Shown here: positions 25,392 through 37,541 of the stretch, in pieces
Numbering within the stretch: position 1 is the stretch's first letter
How the letters are laid out: each line of letters begins with the position of its first letter
Source: Hyperoodon ampullatus
Lineage: Eukaryota; Chordata; Mammalia; Artiodactyla; Ziphiidae
Reading direction: 5' to 3'
NCBI GenBank assembly: GCA_949752795.1
Contig: CATKHW010000392.1
Span: 338,629-402,628 of the forward strand
DNA: 64,000 nucleotides
Translations under genes and position numbers: made by a program
Notes under the pieces: generated by a model
Databases searched by the model: none
What the model was told of the DNA's origin: nothing
What the model saw: the letters and a program-made list of their open reading frames with translations, nothing else

Positions 25392-27121
25392 AAAGGGCGT
25401 ATGTGTTTTCGCCTGAATATTTTCAGGAGAAAACGCATACGCCCTTTTTGGCCAAGTGCATCATTGTCGAAGTTGTGCCCCTCTTCCTGTGCTTTAAAGG
25501 CAATTCCAACGTACCTCTTGAAATCTGTTTCCTGCTATTCTGCCTCGCTTTCAAGTCTGCCTCGTTGCCTTCCCTCAACAGATTTTTGGACGATACTTGT
25601 CCTTTATTACTCAGCCAATTTGTGAATTGCTGTGCCCCTGAGCTCCATTTTTCAACTCGTTTTAGGTGAGCTGACCGCAAGTCCAAAATTTTGGTTCAGG
25701 ACCTATAATGGTTCCCGGTGGGGGGCTGAGACTTTGGTTAATTCTTCTTCCTGCCGGGAAATTACTGTGATATGTGACCGCCCAAATGCCTAACAGCTAC
25801 TCTCTCATTGGTTCTCCCTCTTCCCTTTCATCCTCTGCCAAATTGGCAACCTGTGCGAACCAGGAGGTTAAAGGGGCTGTCTCTCCAAGTTGGGAGGTTG
25901 ATAGTAAAGCAGATGGAAAGTCAAACCGGAGCACCAGGAGAGGGACTATTCGTTGAGTTTTAGAAACCTTTCATATTCACAGTGTGTCCGTTCTCTACGT
26001 TTCCCGTACATGTTATAACTGTAGTAATATTCCCTTCAACCTCGAGAGTTGGGACCCATGGAATGGGTGCATTGCATTATTGCTTTAAAGGTTCTGCATT
26101 TCTTCACCCAATCTCACCAATCCTTTCAGTCCCAAGTGTCCAGGCTTATGCCACATCCAGCTGTCGTTGTAGATAGGGTCATTCCTGGTTTCCTCAGAGA
26201 CCCTGATGGAATTGTAAAGAGTTTCCCAGTTTTTTTGTTTTGTTTTTGAAATTCCTTTTTATAGTGGGTTTGAGCTGATTCTCGCTGCCATGTTTATGCC
26301 AGTCTAGACACACTTGATTCCCTTACGGAGACATATCAATACATAGGTTTTAAGATTCTTACTAGTCAGATATATTCCTCTGCGGGAAATATGGGGTTTT
26401 GAGTCCCTTTCACTGAGGAAGGTGTAGGTCTTGTCTATTCCATAGTTGGTTTTTGGAATGGTAACTGTGCTTATATCAAACTCTGGTTTTATGCATCACC
26501 CCACCTCTCCTTCCCCCTTAAGCAGGCATAAGAGTGTTTTCTAAATGTGAGACACTGTTCTCTTTCCTAACTCAGTTCAAGTGTAGCCATGTTTACAGGA
26601 TCTTCATAAGTGATATCTTATGATAAGTTTCTTTTTCTGTGTGACTTATTTCACTTAGAATCATCGTACCTGAATCCACCCATTTTGCTGCTACTGGTCT
26701 TATGACATTGATTTCATGGCTGAGGGATATTCCATCGTACGTAAGTACCACAATTTTTTGAACCATTTTTATATTTCCTGGGATATTTAAGGTGTACCCA
26801 AGTTGAGGTCCTTGTAAGCAGTGCAGCCCTAAATATTGGGGTGGCTGTGTCTTTTTGATTTTCAGTTTTCCCAAGGTATATTCCGTAGAATGGAAGTACC
26901 CTTGGCTCTGTAGCTCTGTTCTTTACTTTTTTTAGGGAACACAATGCACTCCTCCAGAGAGGCAGTTGGAAATTTATATCCCGCCCATCAGCATAACAAG
27001 GCACCCTGTTCTCAAGGGCCTGTCTTGCCTTACCGGTATTTACACATTTTGTGGATGTCCCTTTTGACCGGTGGGAAGTGATACTTCTTTGTAGTGCAGA
27101 TTTGCATTGCCCGCTTGCTTG
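25383..27121. repeat. Satellite unit 15
   Basis: Length 1,739. Palindrome 25383-25456 has three mismatches: TGTG and CGCC in the left arm, and a T at the centre. The second half of this unit is an adjacent twin of unit 14's second half. L1 frames open at 26593-26874 and 26714-27130 (minus). Confidence 0.92.
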
Positions 27122-27130
27122 CTTGGCCAA
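26714..27130 (-). pseudogene. L1 ORF2 C-terminal relic, twin copy
   Basis: The 1,739-bp-offset twin of the 24975-25391 relic, with the same TAC in place of TAG and the same order of motifs (QKDTATPIFRAALL, GIYLGKTENQ). A few residues differ. It is non-functional for the same reasons. Confidence 0.78.
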
Positions 27131-28860
27131 AAAGGGCGTATGTGTTTTCGCCTGAATATTTTCAGGAGAAAACGCATACGCCCTTTTTGGCCAAGTGCAT
27201 CATTGTCGAAGTTGTGCCCCTCTTCCTGTGCTTTAAAGGCAATTCCAACGTACCTCTTGAAATCTGTTTCCTGCTATTCTGCCTCGCTTTCAAGTCCGCC
27301 TCGTTGCCTTCCCTCAACAGATTTTTGGACGATAGTTGTCCTTTATTACTCGGCCAGTTTGTGAATTGCTGTGCCCCTGAGCTCCATTTTTCAACTCGTT
27401 TTAGGTGAGCTGACCGCAAGTCCAAAATTTTGGTTCAGGACCTATACTGGTTCCCGGTGGGGGGCTGAGACTTTGGTTAATTCTTCTTCCTGCCGGGAAA
27501 TTACAGTGATATGTGCCCGCCCAAATGCCTAACAGCTACTCTCTCATTGGTTCTCCCTCTTCCCTTTCATCCTCTGCCAAATTGGCAACCTGTGCGAACC
27601 AGGAGGTTAAAGGGGCTGTCTCTCCAAGTTGGGAGGTTGATAGTAAAGCAGATGGAAAGTCAAACCGGAGCACCAGGAGACGGACTATTCGTTGAGTTTT
27701 AGAAACCTTTCGTATTCACAGTGTGTCCGTTCTCTAGGTTTCCCGTACATGTTATAACTGTAGTAATATTCCCTTCAACCTCGAGAGTTGGGACCCATGG
27801 AATGGGTGCATTGCATTATTGCTTTAAAGGTTCTGCATTTGTTCACCCAATCTCACCAATCCTTTCAGTCCCAAGTGTCCAGCCTTATGCCACATCCAGC
27901 TGTCGTTGTAGATAGGGTCATTCCTGGTTTCATCAGAGACCCTGAAGGAATTGTAAAGAGTTTCCCAGTTTTTTTGTTTTGTTTTTGAAATTCCTTTTTA
28001 TAGTGGGTTTGAGCTGATTCTCGCTGCCATGTTTATGCCAGTCTAGACACACTTGATTCCCTTATGGAGACATATCAATACATAGGTTTTAAGATTCTTA
28101 CTAGTCAGATATATTCCTCTGCGGGAAATATGGGGTTTTGAGTCCCTTTCACTGAGGAAGGTGTAGGTCTTGTCTATTCCATAGTTGGTTTTTGGAACGG
28201 TAACTGTGCTTATATCAAACTCTGGTTTTATGCATCACCCCACCTCTCCTTCCCCCTTAAGCAGGCATAAGAGTGTTTTCTAAATGTGAGACACTGTTCT
28301 CTTTCCTAACTCAGTTCAAGTGTAGCCATGTTTACAGGATCTTCATAAGTGATATCTTATGATAAGTTTCTTTTTCTGTGTGACTTATTTCACTTAGAAT
28401 CATCGTACCTGAATCCACCCATTTTGCTGCTACTGGTCTTATGACATTGATTTCATGGCTGAGGGATATTCCATCGTACGTAAGTACCACAATTTTTTGA
28501 ACCATTTTTATATTTCCTGGGATATTTAAGGTGTACCCAAGTTGAGGTCCTTGTAAGCAGTGCAGCCCTAAATTTTGGGGTGGCTCTGTCTTATTGATCT
28601 TCAGTTTTCCCAAGGTTTATTCCCTAGACTGGAAGTGCCCTTGGCTCTGTAGCTCTGTTCTTTACTTGTTTTAGGGAACACAATGTACTCCTCCAGAGAG
28701 GCAGTTGGCAATTTACATCCCGCCCATCAGCATAACAAGGCTCCCTGTTCTCCAGAGCCTGTCTTGCCTTTCTGGTTTTTACACATTTTGTGGATGTCCC
28801 TTTTGACCGGTGGGAAGTGATACTTCTTTGTAGTGCAGATTTGCATTGCCCGCTTGCTTG
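27122..28860. repeat. Satellite unit 16
   Basis: Length 1,739. Palindrome 27122-27195 carries the same three mismatches as unit 15. L1 frame open at 28332-28613 (minus). Confidence 0.92.
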
Positions 28861-29640
28861 CTTGGCCAAAAAGGGCGTATGCGTTTTCTCCTTAATATAT
28901 TCAGGAGAAAACGCATACGCCATTTTTGGTCAAGTGCATCATTGTCGAAGTTGTGCCTCTCTTCCTGTGCCTTAAAGGTGATTCCAACGTACCTCTTGAA
29001 ATCTGTTTCCTGCTATTCTGCCTCGTTTTCAAGTCCGCCTCGTTGCCTTCCCTCAACAGATTTTTGGACGATAGTTGTCCTTTATTACTCGGCCAGTTTG
29101 TGAATTGCTGTGCCCCTGAGCTCCATTTTTCAACTCGTTTTAGGTGAGCTGACCGCAAGTCCAAAATTTTGCTTCAGGAACTATACTGGTTCCCGGTGGG
29201 GGGCTGAGACTTTGGTTAATTCTTCTTCCTGCCGGGAAATTACAGTGATATGTGCCCGTCCAAATGCCTAACAGCTACTCTCTCATTGGTTCTCCCTCTT
29301 CCCTTTCATCCTCTGCCAAATTGGCAACCTGTGCGAACCAGGAGGTTAAAGGGGCTGTCTCGCCAAGTTGGGAGGTTGATAGTAAAGCAGATGGAAAGTC
29401 AAACCGGAGCACCAGGAGAGGGACTATTCGTTGAGTTTTAGAAACCTTTCGTATTCACAGTGTGTCCGTTCTCTAGGTTTCCCGTACATGTTATAACTGT
29501 AGTAATATTCCCTTCAACCTGGAGAGTTGGAACCCATGGAATGGGTGCCATGCATTATTGCTTTAAAGGGTCTGCATTTGTTCACCCAATCTCACCAATC
29601 CTCTCAGTCCCAAGTGTCCAGCCTTATGCCACATCCAGCT
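28290..29640. repeat. Haplotype block shared at 15,649-bp offset (copy 1)
   Basis: Shares private markers with 43,939-45,289: CTTAATA and CGCCAT in the palindrome, CTGTGCCTTAAAGG, CTCGTTTTCAAG, CAGGAACTATAC, TCTCGCCAAG and GTTGGAACCC. I noticed only one difference (ACTATTC versus ATTATTC). Flanks on both sides differ. Confidence 0.8.
28624..28923 (-). pseudogene. L1-derived frame crossing the palindrome
   Basis: A 99-codon minus-strand frame runs from inside the palindrome (AFSPEYIKEKTHTPFLAK) into ASGQCKSALQR and on to the CQLPLWRSTLCSLKQ motif. The position and order fit the L1 ORF2 segment that contains FS.EDI.MA and then the EMQIKT-like stretch. This supports the palindrome having been built within L1 sequence. 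It is not a functional frame. Confidence 0.6.
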
Positions 29641-30599
29641 GTCATTGTAGATAGGGTCATTCCAGGTTTCATCAGAGACCCTGAAGGAATTGTAAAGAAT
29701 TTCCCAGTTTTTTTGTTTTGTTTTTGAAATTCGTTTTTATAGTGGGTTTGAGCTGATTCTCGCTGCCATGTTTATGCCAGTCTAGACACACTTGATTCCC
29801 TTATGGAGACATATCAATACATAGGTTTTAAGATTCTTACTAGTCAGATATATTCCTCTGCGGGAAATATGGGGTTTTGAGTCCCTTTCACTGAGGAAGG
29901 TGTAGGTCTTGCCTATTCCATAGTTGGTTTTTGGAATGGTACCTGTGCTTATATCAAACTCTGGTTTTATGCATCACCCCACCTCTCCTTCCCCCTTAAG
30001 CAGGCATAAGAGTGTTTTCTAAATGTGAGACACTGTTCTCTTTCCTAACTCAGTTCAAGTGTAGCCATGTTTACAGGATCTTCATAAGTGATATCTTATG
30101 ATAAGTTTCTTTTTCTCTGTGACTTATTTCACTTAGAATCATCGTACCTGAATCCACCCATTTTGCTGCTACTGGTCTTATGACATTGATTTCATGGCTG
30201 AGGGATATTCCATCGTACGTAAGTACCACAATTTTTTGAACCATTTTTATATTTCCTGGGATATTTAAGGTGTCCCCAAGTTGAGGTCCTTGTAAGCAGT
30301 GCAGCCCTAAATTTTGGGGTGGCTCTGTCTTATTTATCTTCAGTTTTCGCAAGGTATATTCCCTAGACTGGAAGTGCCCTTGGATCTGTAGCTCAGTTCT
30401 TTACTTGTTTTAGGGAACACAATGCACTCCTCCAGAGAGGCAGTTGGCAATTTACATCCCGCCCATCAGCATAACAAGGCTCCCTGTTCTCCAGGGCCTG
30501 TCTTGCCTTTCTGGTTTTTACACATTTTGTGGATGTCCCTTTTGACCGGTGGGAAGTGATACTTCTTTTTAGGGCAGATTTGCATTGCCCGCTTGCTTG
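28861..30599. repeat. Satellite unit 17
   Basis: Length 1,739. Palindrome 28861-28934 has three mismatches (CTTAATA, CGCCAT, GGTC). It shares a private haplotype with units 25, 26 and 31 (see the 15.65-kb offset block). L1 frame open at 30071-30352 (minus). Confidence 0.92.
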
Positions 30600-32338
30600 C
30601 TTGGCCAAAAAGGGCGTATGCGTTTTCTCCTGAATATATTCAGGAGAAAACGCATACGCCCTTTTTGGCCAATTGCATCATTGTCGAAGTTGTGCCCCTC
30701 TTCCTGTGCTTTAAAGGCAATTCCAACGTACATCTTGAAATCTGTTTCCTGCTATTCTGCCTCGCTTTCAAGTCCGCCTCGTTGCCTTCCCTCAACAGAT
30801 TTTTGGACGATAGTTGTCCTTTATTACTCGGCCAGTTTGTGAATTGCGGTGCCCCTGAGCTCCATTTTTCAACTCGTTTTAGGTGAGCTGACCGCAAGTC
30901 CAAAATTTTGGTTCAGGACCTATACTGGTTCCCGGTGGGTGGCTGAGACTTTGGTTAATTCTTCTTCCTGCCGGGAAATTACAGTGATATGTGCCCGTCC
31001 AAATGCCTAACAGCTACTCTCTCATTGGTTCTCCCTCTTCCCTTTCATCCTCTGCCAAATTGGCAACCTGTGCGAACCAGGAGGTTAAAGGGGCTGTCTC
31101 TCCAAGTTGGGAGGTTGATAGTAAAGCAGATCGAAAGTCAAACCGAAGCACCAGGAGAGGGACTATTCGTTGAGTTTTAGCAACCTTTCGTATTCACAGT
31201 GTGTCCGTTCTCTAGGTTTCCCGTACATGTTATAACTGTAGTAATATTCCCTTCAACCTGGAGAGTTGGGACCCATGGAATGGGTGCCATGCATTATTGC
31301 TTTAAAGGGTCTGCATTTGTTCACCCAATCTCACCAATCCTCTCAGTCCCAAGTGTCCAGCCTTATGCCACATCAAGCTGTCGTTGAAGATAGGGTCATT
31401 CCAGGTTTCATCAGAGACCCTGAAGGAATTGTAAAGAATTTCACAGTTTTTTTGTTTTGTTTTTGAAATTCCTTTTTATAGTGGGTTTGAGCTGATTCTC
31501 GCTGCCATGTTTATGCCAGTCTAGACACACTTGATTCCCTTACGGAGACATATCAATACATAGGTTTTAAGATTCTTACTAGTCAGATATATTCCTCTGC
31601 GGGAAATATGGGGTTTTGAGTCCCTTTCACTGAGGAAGGTGTAGGTCTTGTCTATTCCATAGTTGGTTTTTGGAATGGTACCTGTGCTTATATGAAATTC
31701 TGGTTTTATGCATCACCCCACCTCTCCTTCCCCCTTCAACAGGCATAAGAGTGTTTTCTAAATGTGAGACACTGTTCTCTTTCCTAACTCAGTTCAGGTG
31801 TATCCATGTTTACAGGATCTTCATAAGTGATATCTTATGATAAGTTTCTTTTTCTCTGTGACATATTTCACTTAGAATCATCGTACCTGAATCCACCCAT
31901 TTTGCTGCTACTGGTCTGATGACATTGATTTCATGGCTGAGGGATATTCCATCGTACGTAAGTACCACAATTTTTTGAACCATTTTTATATTTCCTGGGA
32001 TATTTAAGGTGTACCCAAGTTGAGGTCCTTGTAAGCAGTGCAGCCCTAAATTTTGGGGTGGCTCTGTCTTATTGATCTTCAGTTTTCCCAAGGTTTATTC
32101 CCTAGACTGGAAGTGCCCTTGGCTCTGTAGCTCTGTTCTTTACTTGTTTTAGGGAACACAATGTACTCCTCCAGAGAGGCAGTTGGCAATTTAAATCCCG
32201 CCCATCAGCATAAGAATGCTCCATGTTCTCCAGGGCCTGTCTTGTCTTTCTGGTTTTTACACATTTTGTGGATGTCCCTTTTGACCGGTGGGAAGTGATT
32301 CTTCTTTGTAGTGCAGATTTGCATTGCCCGCTTGCTTG
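30600..32338. repeat. Satellite unit 18
   Basis: Length 1,739. Palindrome 30600-30673 differs only at its outermost pair, leaving 72 perfect bp. L1 frame open at 31810-32091 (minus). Confidence 0.92.
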
Positions 32339-34077
32339 CTTGGCCAAAAAGGGCGTATGCGTTTTCTCCTGAATATATTCAGGAGAAAACGCATACGCCC
32401 TTTTTGGCCAAGTGCATCATTGTCGAAGTTGTGCCTCTCTTCCTGTGCTTTAAAGGTGATTCCAACGTACCTCTTGAAATCTGTTTCCTGCTATTCTGCC
32501 TCGCTTTCAGGTCCGCCTCGTTGCCTTCCCTCAACAGATTTTTGGACGATAGTTGTCCTTTATTACTTGGCCAGTTTGTGAATTGCTGTGCCCCTGAGCT
32601 CCATTTTTCAACTCGTTTTTGGTGAGCTGACCGCAAGTCCAAAATTTTGGTTCAGCACCTATGCTGGTTCCCGGTGGGTGGCTGAGACTTTGGTTAATTC
32701 TTCTTCCTGCCGGGAAATTACAGTGGTATGTGCCCGTCCAAATGCCTAACAGCTACTCTCTCATTGGTTCTCCCTCTTCCCTTTCATCCTCTGCCAAATT
32801 GGCAACCTGTGCGAACCAGGAGGTTAAAGGGGCTGTCTCTCCAAGTTGGGAGGTTGATAGTAAAGCAGGTGGAAAGTCAAACCGGAGCACCAGGAGAGGG
32901 ACTATTCGTTGAGTTTTAGAAACCTTTCATATTCACAGTGTGTCCATTCTCAAGGTTTCCCGTACATGTTATAACTGTAGTAATATTCCCTTCAACCTGG
33001 AGAGTTGGGACCCATGGAATGTGTGCCATGCATTATTGCTTTAAAGTGTCTGCATTTGCTCACCCAATCTCACCAATCCTCTCAGTCCCAAGCGTCCAGC
33101 CTTATGCCACATCCAGCTGTCGTTGTAGATAGGGTCCTTCCAGGTTTCATCAGAGACTCTGAAGGAATTGTAAAGAATTTCCCAGTTTTTTTGTTTTGTT
33201 TTTGAAATTCCTTTTTATAGTGGGTTTGAGCTGATTCTCGCTGCCATGTTTATGCCAGTCTAGACACACTTGATTCCCTTACGGAGACATATCAATACAT
33301 AGGTTTTAAGATTCTTACTAGTCAGATATATTCCTCTTCGGGAAATATGGGGTTTTGAGTCCCTTTCACTGAGGAAGGTGTAGGTCTTGTCTATTCCATT
33401 GTTGGTTTTTGGAATGGTATCTGTGCTTATATCAAACTCTGGTTTTATGCATCACCCCACCTCTCCTTCCCCCTTAAGCAGGCATAAGAGTGTTTTCTAA
33501 ATGTGAGACACTGTTCTCTTTCCTAACTCAGTTCAAGTGTAGCCATGTTTACAGGATCTTCATAAGTGATATCTTATGATAAGTTTCTTTTTCTCTGTGA
33601 CTTATTTCACTTAGAATCATCGTACCTGAATCCACCCATTTTGTTGCTACTGGTCTTATGACATTGATTTCATGGCTGAGGGATATTCCATCGTACGTAA
33701 GTACCACAATTTTTTGAACCATTTTTGTATTTCCTGGGATATTTAAGGTGTACCCAAGTTGAGGTCCTTGTAAGCAGTGCAGCCCTAAATTTTGGGGTGG
33801 CTCTGTCTTATTGATTTTCAGTTTTCCCAAGGTATATTCCCTAGACTGGAAGTGCCCTTGGCTCTGTAGCTCTGTTCTTTACTTCTTTTAGGGAACACAA
33901 TGTACTCCTCCAGAGAGGGAGTTGGCAATTTACATCCCGCCCATCAGCATTACAAGACTCCCTGTTCTCCAGGGCCTGTCTTGCCTTTCTGGTTTTTACA
34001 CATTTTGTGGATGTCCCTTTTGACCTGTGGGAAGTGATACTTCTTTGTAGTGCAGATTTGCATTGCCCGCTTGCTTG
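32339..34077. repeat. Satellite unit 19
   Basis: Length 1,739. Palindrome 32339-32412 is perfect. L1 frame open at 33549-33830 (minus). Confidence 0.93.
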
Positions 34078-35816
34078 CTTGGCCAAAAAGGGCGTATGCG
34101 TTTTCTCCTGAATATATTCAAGAGAAAACGCATACGCACTTTTTGGCCAAGTGCATCATTGTCGAAGTTGTGCCCCTCTTCCTGTGCTTTAAAGGCGATT
34201 CCAACGTACCTCTTGAAATCTGTTTCCTGCTATTCTGCCTCGCTTTCAAGTCCGCCTCGTTGCCTTCCCTCAACAGGTTTTTGGACGATAGGTGTCCTTT
34301 ATTACTCGGCCAGTTTGTGAATTGCTGTGCCCCTGAGCTCCATTTTTCAACTCGTTTTAGGTGAGCTGACCGCAAGTCCAAAATTTTGGTTCAGGACCTA
34401 TACTGGTTCCCTGTGGGGGGCTGAGACTTTGGTTAATTCTTCATCCTGCCGGGAAATTACAGTGATATGTGCCCGTCCAAATGTCTAACAGCTACTCTCT
34501 CATTGGTTCTCCCTCTTCCCTTTCATCCTCTGCCAAATTGGCAACCTGTTCGAACCAGGAGGTTAAAGGGGCTGTCTCTCCAAGTTGGGAGGTTGATAGT
34601 AAAGCAGGTGGAAAGTCAAACCGGAGCACCAGGAGAGGGACTATTCGTTGAGTTTTAGAAACCTTTCGTATTCACAGTGTGTCCGTTCTCTAGGTTTCCC
34701 GTACATGTTATAACTGTAGTAATATTCCCTTCAATCGGGAGAGTTGGGACCCATGGAATGGGTGCCATGCATTATTGCTTTAAAGGGTCTGCATTTGCTC
34801 ACCCAATCTCACCAATCCTCTCAGTGCCAAGTGTCCAGCCTTATGCCACATCCAGCTGTCGTTGTAGATAGGGTCATTCCAGGTTTCATCAGAGAACCTG
34901 AAGGAATTGTAAAGAATTTCCCAGTTGTTTTGTTTTATTTTTGAAATTCCTTTTTATAGTGGGATTCAGCTGATTCTCGCTGCCATGTTTATGCCAGTCT
35001 AGACACACTTGATTCCCTTACGGAGACATATCAATACATAGGTTTTATGATTCTTACTAGTCAGATATATTCCTCTGCGGGAAATATGCGGTTTTGAGTC
35101 CCTTTCACTGAGGAAGGTGTAGGTCTTGTCTATTCCATAGTTGGTTTTTGGAACGGTACCTGTGCTTATATCAAACTCTGGTTTTATGCCTCACCCCACC
35201 TCTCCTTCCCCCTTAAGCAGGCATAAGAGTGTTTTCTAAATGTGAGACACTGTTCTCTTTCCTAACTCAGTTCAAGTGTAGCCATGTTTACAGGATCTTC
35301 ATAAGTGATATCTTATGATAAGTTTCTTTTTCTGTGTGACATATTTCACTTAGAATCATCACACCTCAATCCACCCATTTTGCTGCTACTGGTCTTATGA
35401 CATTGATTTCATGGCTGAGGGATATACCATAGTACGTAAGTACCACAATTTTTTGAACCATTTTTATATTTCCTGGTATATTTAAGGTGTACCCAAGTTG
35501 AGGTCCTTGTAAGCAGTGCAGCCCTAAATTTTGGGGTGGCTCTGTCTTATTGATTTTCAGTTTTCACAAGGTATATTCCCTAGACTGGAAGTGCCCTTGG
35601 CTCTGTAGCTCTGTTCTTTACTTGTTTTAGGGAGCACAATGCACTCCTCCAGAGAGGCAGTTGGCAATTTACATCCCGCCCATCAGCATAACAAGGCTCC
35701 CTGTTCTCCAGGGCCTGTCTTGCCTTTCTGGTTTTTACACATTTTGTGGATGTCCCTTTTGACCGGTGGGAAGTGATACTTCTTTGTAGTGCAGATTTGC
35801 ATTGCCCGCTTGCTTG
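34078..35816. repeat. Satellite unit 20
   Basis: Length 1,739. Palindrome 34078-34151 has two mismatches (CAAGAG, GCACT). The L1 frame is stopped by TGA on the minus strand at 35366-35368 (a serine codon elsewhere). The six-unit duplicated block begins inside this unit, near 34,968. Confidence 0.92.
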
Positions 35817-35890
35817 CTTGGCCAAAAAGGGCGTATGCGTTTTCTCCTGAATATATTCAGGAGAAAACGCATACGCCCTTTTTGGCCAAG
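35817..35890. repeat. Perfect 74-bp palindrome (representative; one per unit)
   Basis: Two 37-nt arms with no spacer, centred between 35853 and 35854; the left arm starts CTTGGCCAAAAAGGGCG and the centre reads CTCCTGAATATATTCAGGAG. Single strands could form a very stable hairpin, and the duplex could extrude a cruciform. Perfect copies start at 21907, 23645, 32339, 35817, 37556, 41034, 46249, 47988, 49727, 51466 and 56680. The copy at 30600 lacks only the outermost pair. Confidence 0.95.
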
Positions 35891-36663
35891 TGCATCATTG
35901 TCGAAGTTGTGCCCCTCTTCCTGTGCTTTAAAGGTGATTCTAACGTACCTCTTGAAATCTGTTTCCTGCTATTCTGCCTCGCTTTCAAGTCCGCCTCGTT
36001 GCCTTCCCTCAACAGATTTTTGGACGATAGTTGTCCTTTATTACTCGGCCAGTTTGTGAATTGCTGTGCCCCTGAGCTCCATTTTTCAACTCGTTTTTGG
36101 TGAGCTGACCGCAAGTCCAAAATTTTGCTTCAGGAGCTATACTGGTTCCCGGTGGGTGGCTGAGACTTTGGTAAATTCTTCTTCCTGCCGGGAAGTTACA
36201 GTGATATGTGCCCGTCCATATGCCTAACAGCTACTCTCTCATTGGTTCTCCCTCTTCCCTTTCATCCTCTGCCAAATTGGCAACCTGTACGAACCAGGAG
36301 GTTAAAGGGGCTGTCTCTCCAAGTTGGGAGGTTGATAGTAAAGGAGATGGAAAGTCAAACCGGAGCACCAGGATAGGGAATATTCGTTGAGTTTTAGAAA
36401 CCTTTCGTATTCACAGTGTGTCCGTTCTCTAGGTTTCCCGTACATGTTATAACTGTAATAATATTCCCTTCAACCTGGAGAGTTGGGACCCATGGAATGG
36501 GTGCCATGCATTATTGCTTTAAAGGGTCTGCATTTGTTCACCCAATCTCACCAATCCTCTCAGTCCCAAGTGTCCAGCCTTATGCCAAATCCAGCTGTCA
36601 TTGTAGATAGGGTCATTCCAGCATTCATCAGAGACCCTGAAGGAATTTTAGAGAATTTCCCAG
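35891..36663. other. Unassigned 773-bp module of the unit (representative)
   Basis: I do not recognise this part with confidence. L1 similarity may continue for about 100 bp past the palindrome (GTCGAAGTTGTG.., TTTCCTGCTATTCTG..) but becomes too weak to call. On the minus strand it contains AATAAA (within CCTTTATTAC on plus, near 36,025), a CCAAT box (ATTGG near 36,241) and purine-rich tracts. Open frames of 60-119 codons occur on both strands but overlap, vary between units and show no domain. It could be more of the founding L1, another repeat, or unique DNA captured at array birth. Confidence 0.6.
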
Positions 36664-37026
36664 TTTTTTTGTTTTGTTTTTGAAATTCCTTTTTATAGTG
36701 GGTTTGAGCTGATACTCGCTGCCATGTTTATGCCAGTCTAGACACACTTGATTCCCTTACGGAGACATATCAATACATAGGTTTTAAGTTTCTTACTAGT
36801 CAGATATATTCCTCTGCGGGAAATATGTGGTTTTGAGTCCCTTTCACTGAGGAAGGTGTAGGTCTTGTCTATTCCATAGTTGGTTTTTGGAACGGTACCT
36901 GTGCTTATATCAAACTCTGGTTTTATGCATCACCCCACCTCTCCTTCCCCCTTAAGCAGGCATAAGAGTGTTTTCTAAATGTGAGACACTCTTCTCTTTC
37001 CTAACTCAGTTCAAGTGTAGCCATGT

Positions 37027-37308
37027 TTACAGGATCTTCATAAGTGATATCTTATGATAAGTTTCTTTTTTTGTGTGACTTATTTCACTTAGAATCATCG
37101 TACCTGAATCCACCCATTTTGCTGCTACTGGTCTTATGACATTCATTTCATGGCTGAGGGATATTCCATCGTACGTAAGTACCACAATTTTTTGAACCAT
37201 TTTTATATTTCCTGGGATATTTAAGGTGTACCCAAGTTGAGCTCCTTGTAAGCAGTGCAGCCCTAAATTTTGGGGTGGCTCTGTCTTATTGATTTTCAGT
37301 TTTCCCAA
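37027..37308 (-). pseudogene. L1 ORF2 extreme C-terminus relic (representative)
   Basis: The 93-codon minus-strand frame ends with GTMILSEISHTKKETYHKIS, matching the final L1 ORF2 motif (…IILSE.S..EK.KYH.IS). Upstream, the natural L1 frame at TMEY.SA.K lies in a different frame, so the 93 codons mix original and shifted reading. The frame has no ATG start; it begins at a TTG. Thirty of the 37 unit copies still have a 90-93-codon frame here and seven are broken (units 1, 3, 6, 10, 12, 20, 26). Confidence 0.78.
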
Positions 37309-37533
37309 GGTATATTCCCTAGACTGGTAGTGCCCTTGGCTCTGTAGCTCTGTTCTTTACTTGTTTTAGGGAACACAATGCACTCCTCCAGAGACTCAGT
37401 TGGCAATGTACATCCCGCCCATCAGCATAACAAGGCACACTGTTCTCCAGGGCCTTTCTTGCCTTTGTGGTTTTTACACATTTTGTGGATGTCCTTTTTG
37501 ACTGGTGGGAAGTGATACTTCTTTGTAGTGCAG

Positions 37534-37541
37534 ATTTGCAT
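37534..37541 (+). promoter_or_regulatory. Octamer motif ATTTGCAT beside palindrome (representative, low confidence)
   Basis: A perfect POU/Oct octamer lies 22 bp before each palindrome start and is intact in 34 of 37 copies. It is altered at 41012-41019 and 51444-51451 (ATTAGCAT) and at 61875-61882 (ATTTCCAT). The same octamer belongs to the ancestral L1 sequence (AAATGCAAATC on the other strand), so it may be inherited without function. Confidence 0.3.

Larger units (their letters stand above)
25136..27990. repeat. Adjacent twin segments in units 14-16
   Basis: Two consecutive copies share CCGTAGAATGGAAG, ACTTTTTTTAGGG, GGAAATTTATATCC, CAAGGGCCTG and the three-mismatch palindrome, at 1,739-bp spacing. 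No other unit has these variants together. This indicates a recent single-unit duplication. Confidence 0.8.

Noticed and set aside
28624..28923. Endogenous retrovirus or LTR origin of the unit
   Set aside because: No LTR ends, primer-binding site, or gag/pol motifs were seen. The recognisable motifs are L1 ORF2 C-terminal ones, and the A-rich tail fits a LINE.
36664..36720. Minus-strand TATA-like box (TATAAAAAG) as a promoter
   Set aside because: It lies in the L1 3' UTR right before the A-rich tail, where AT-rich sequence is expected. Nothing downstream supports an initiation site.
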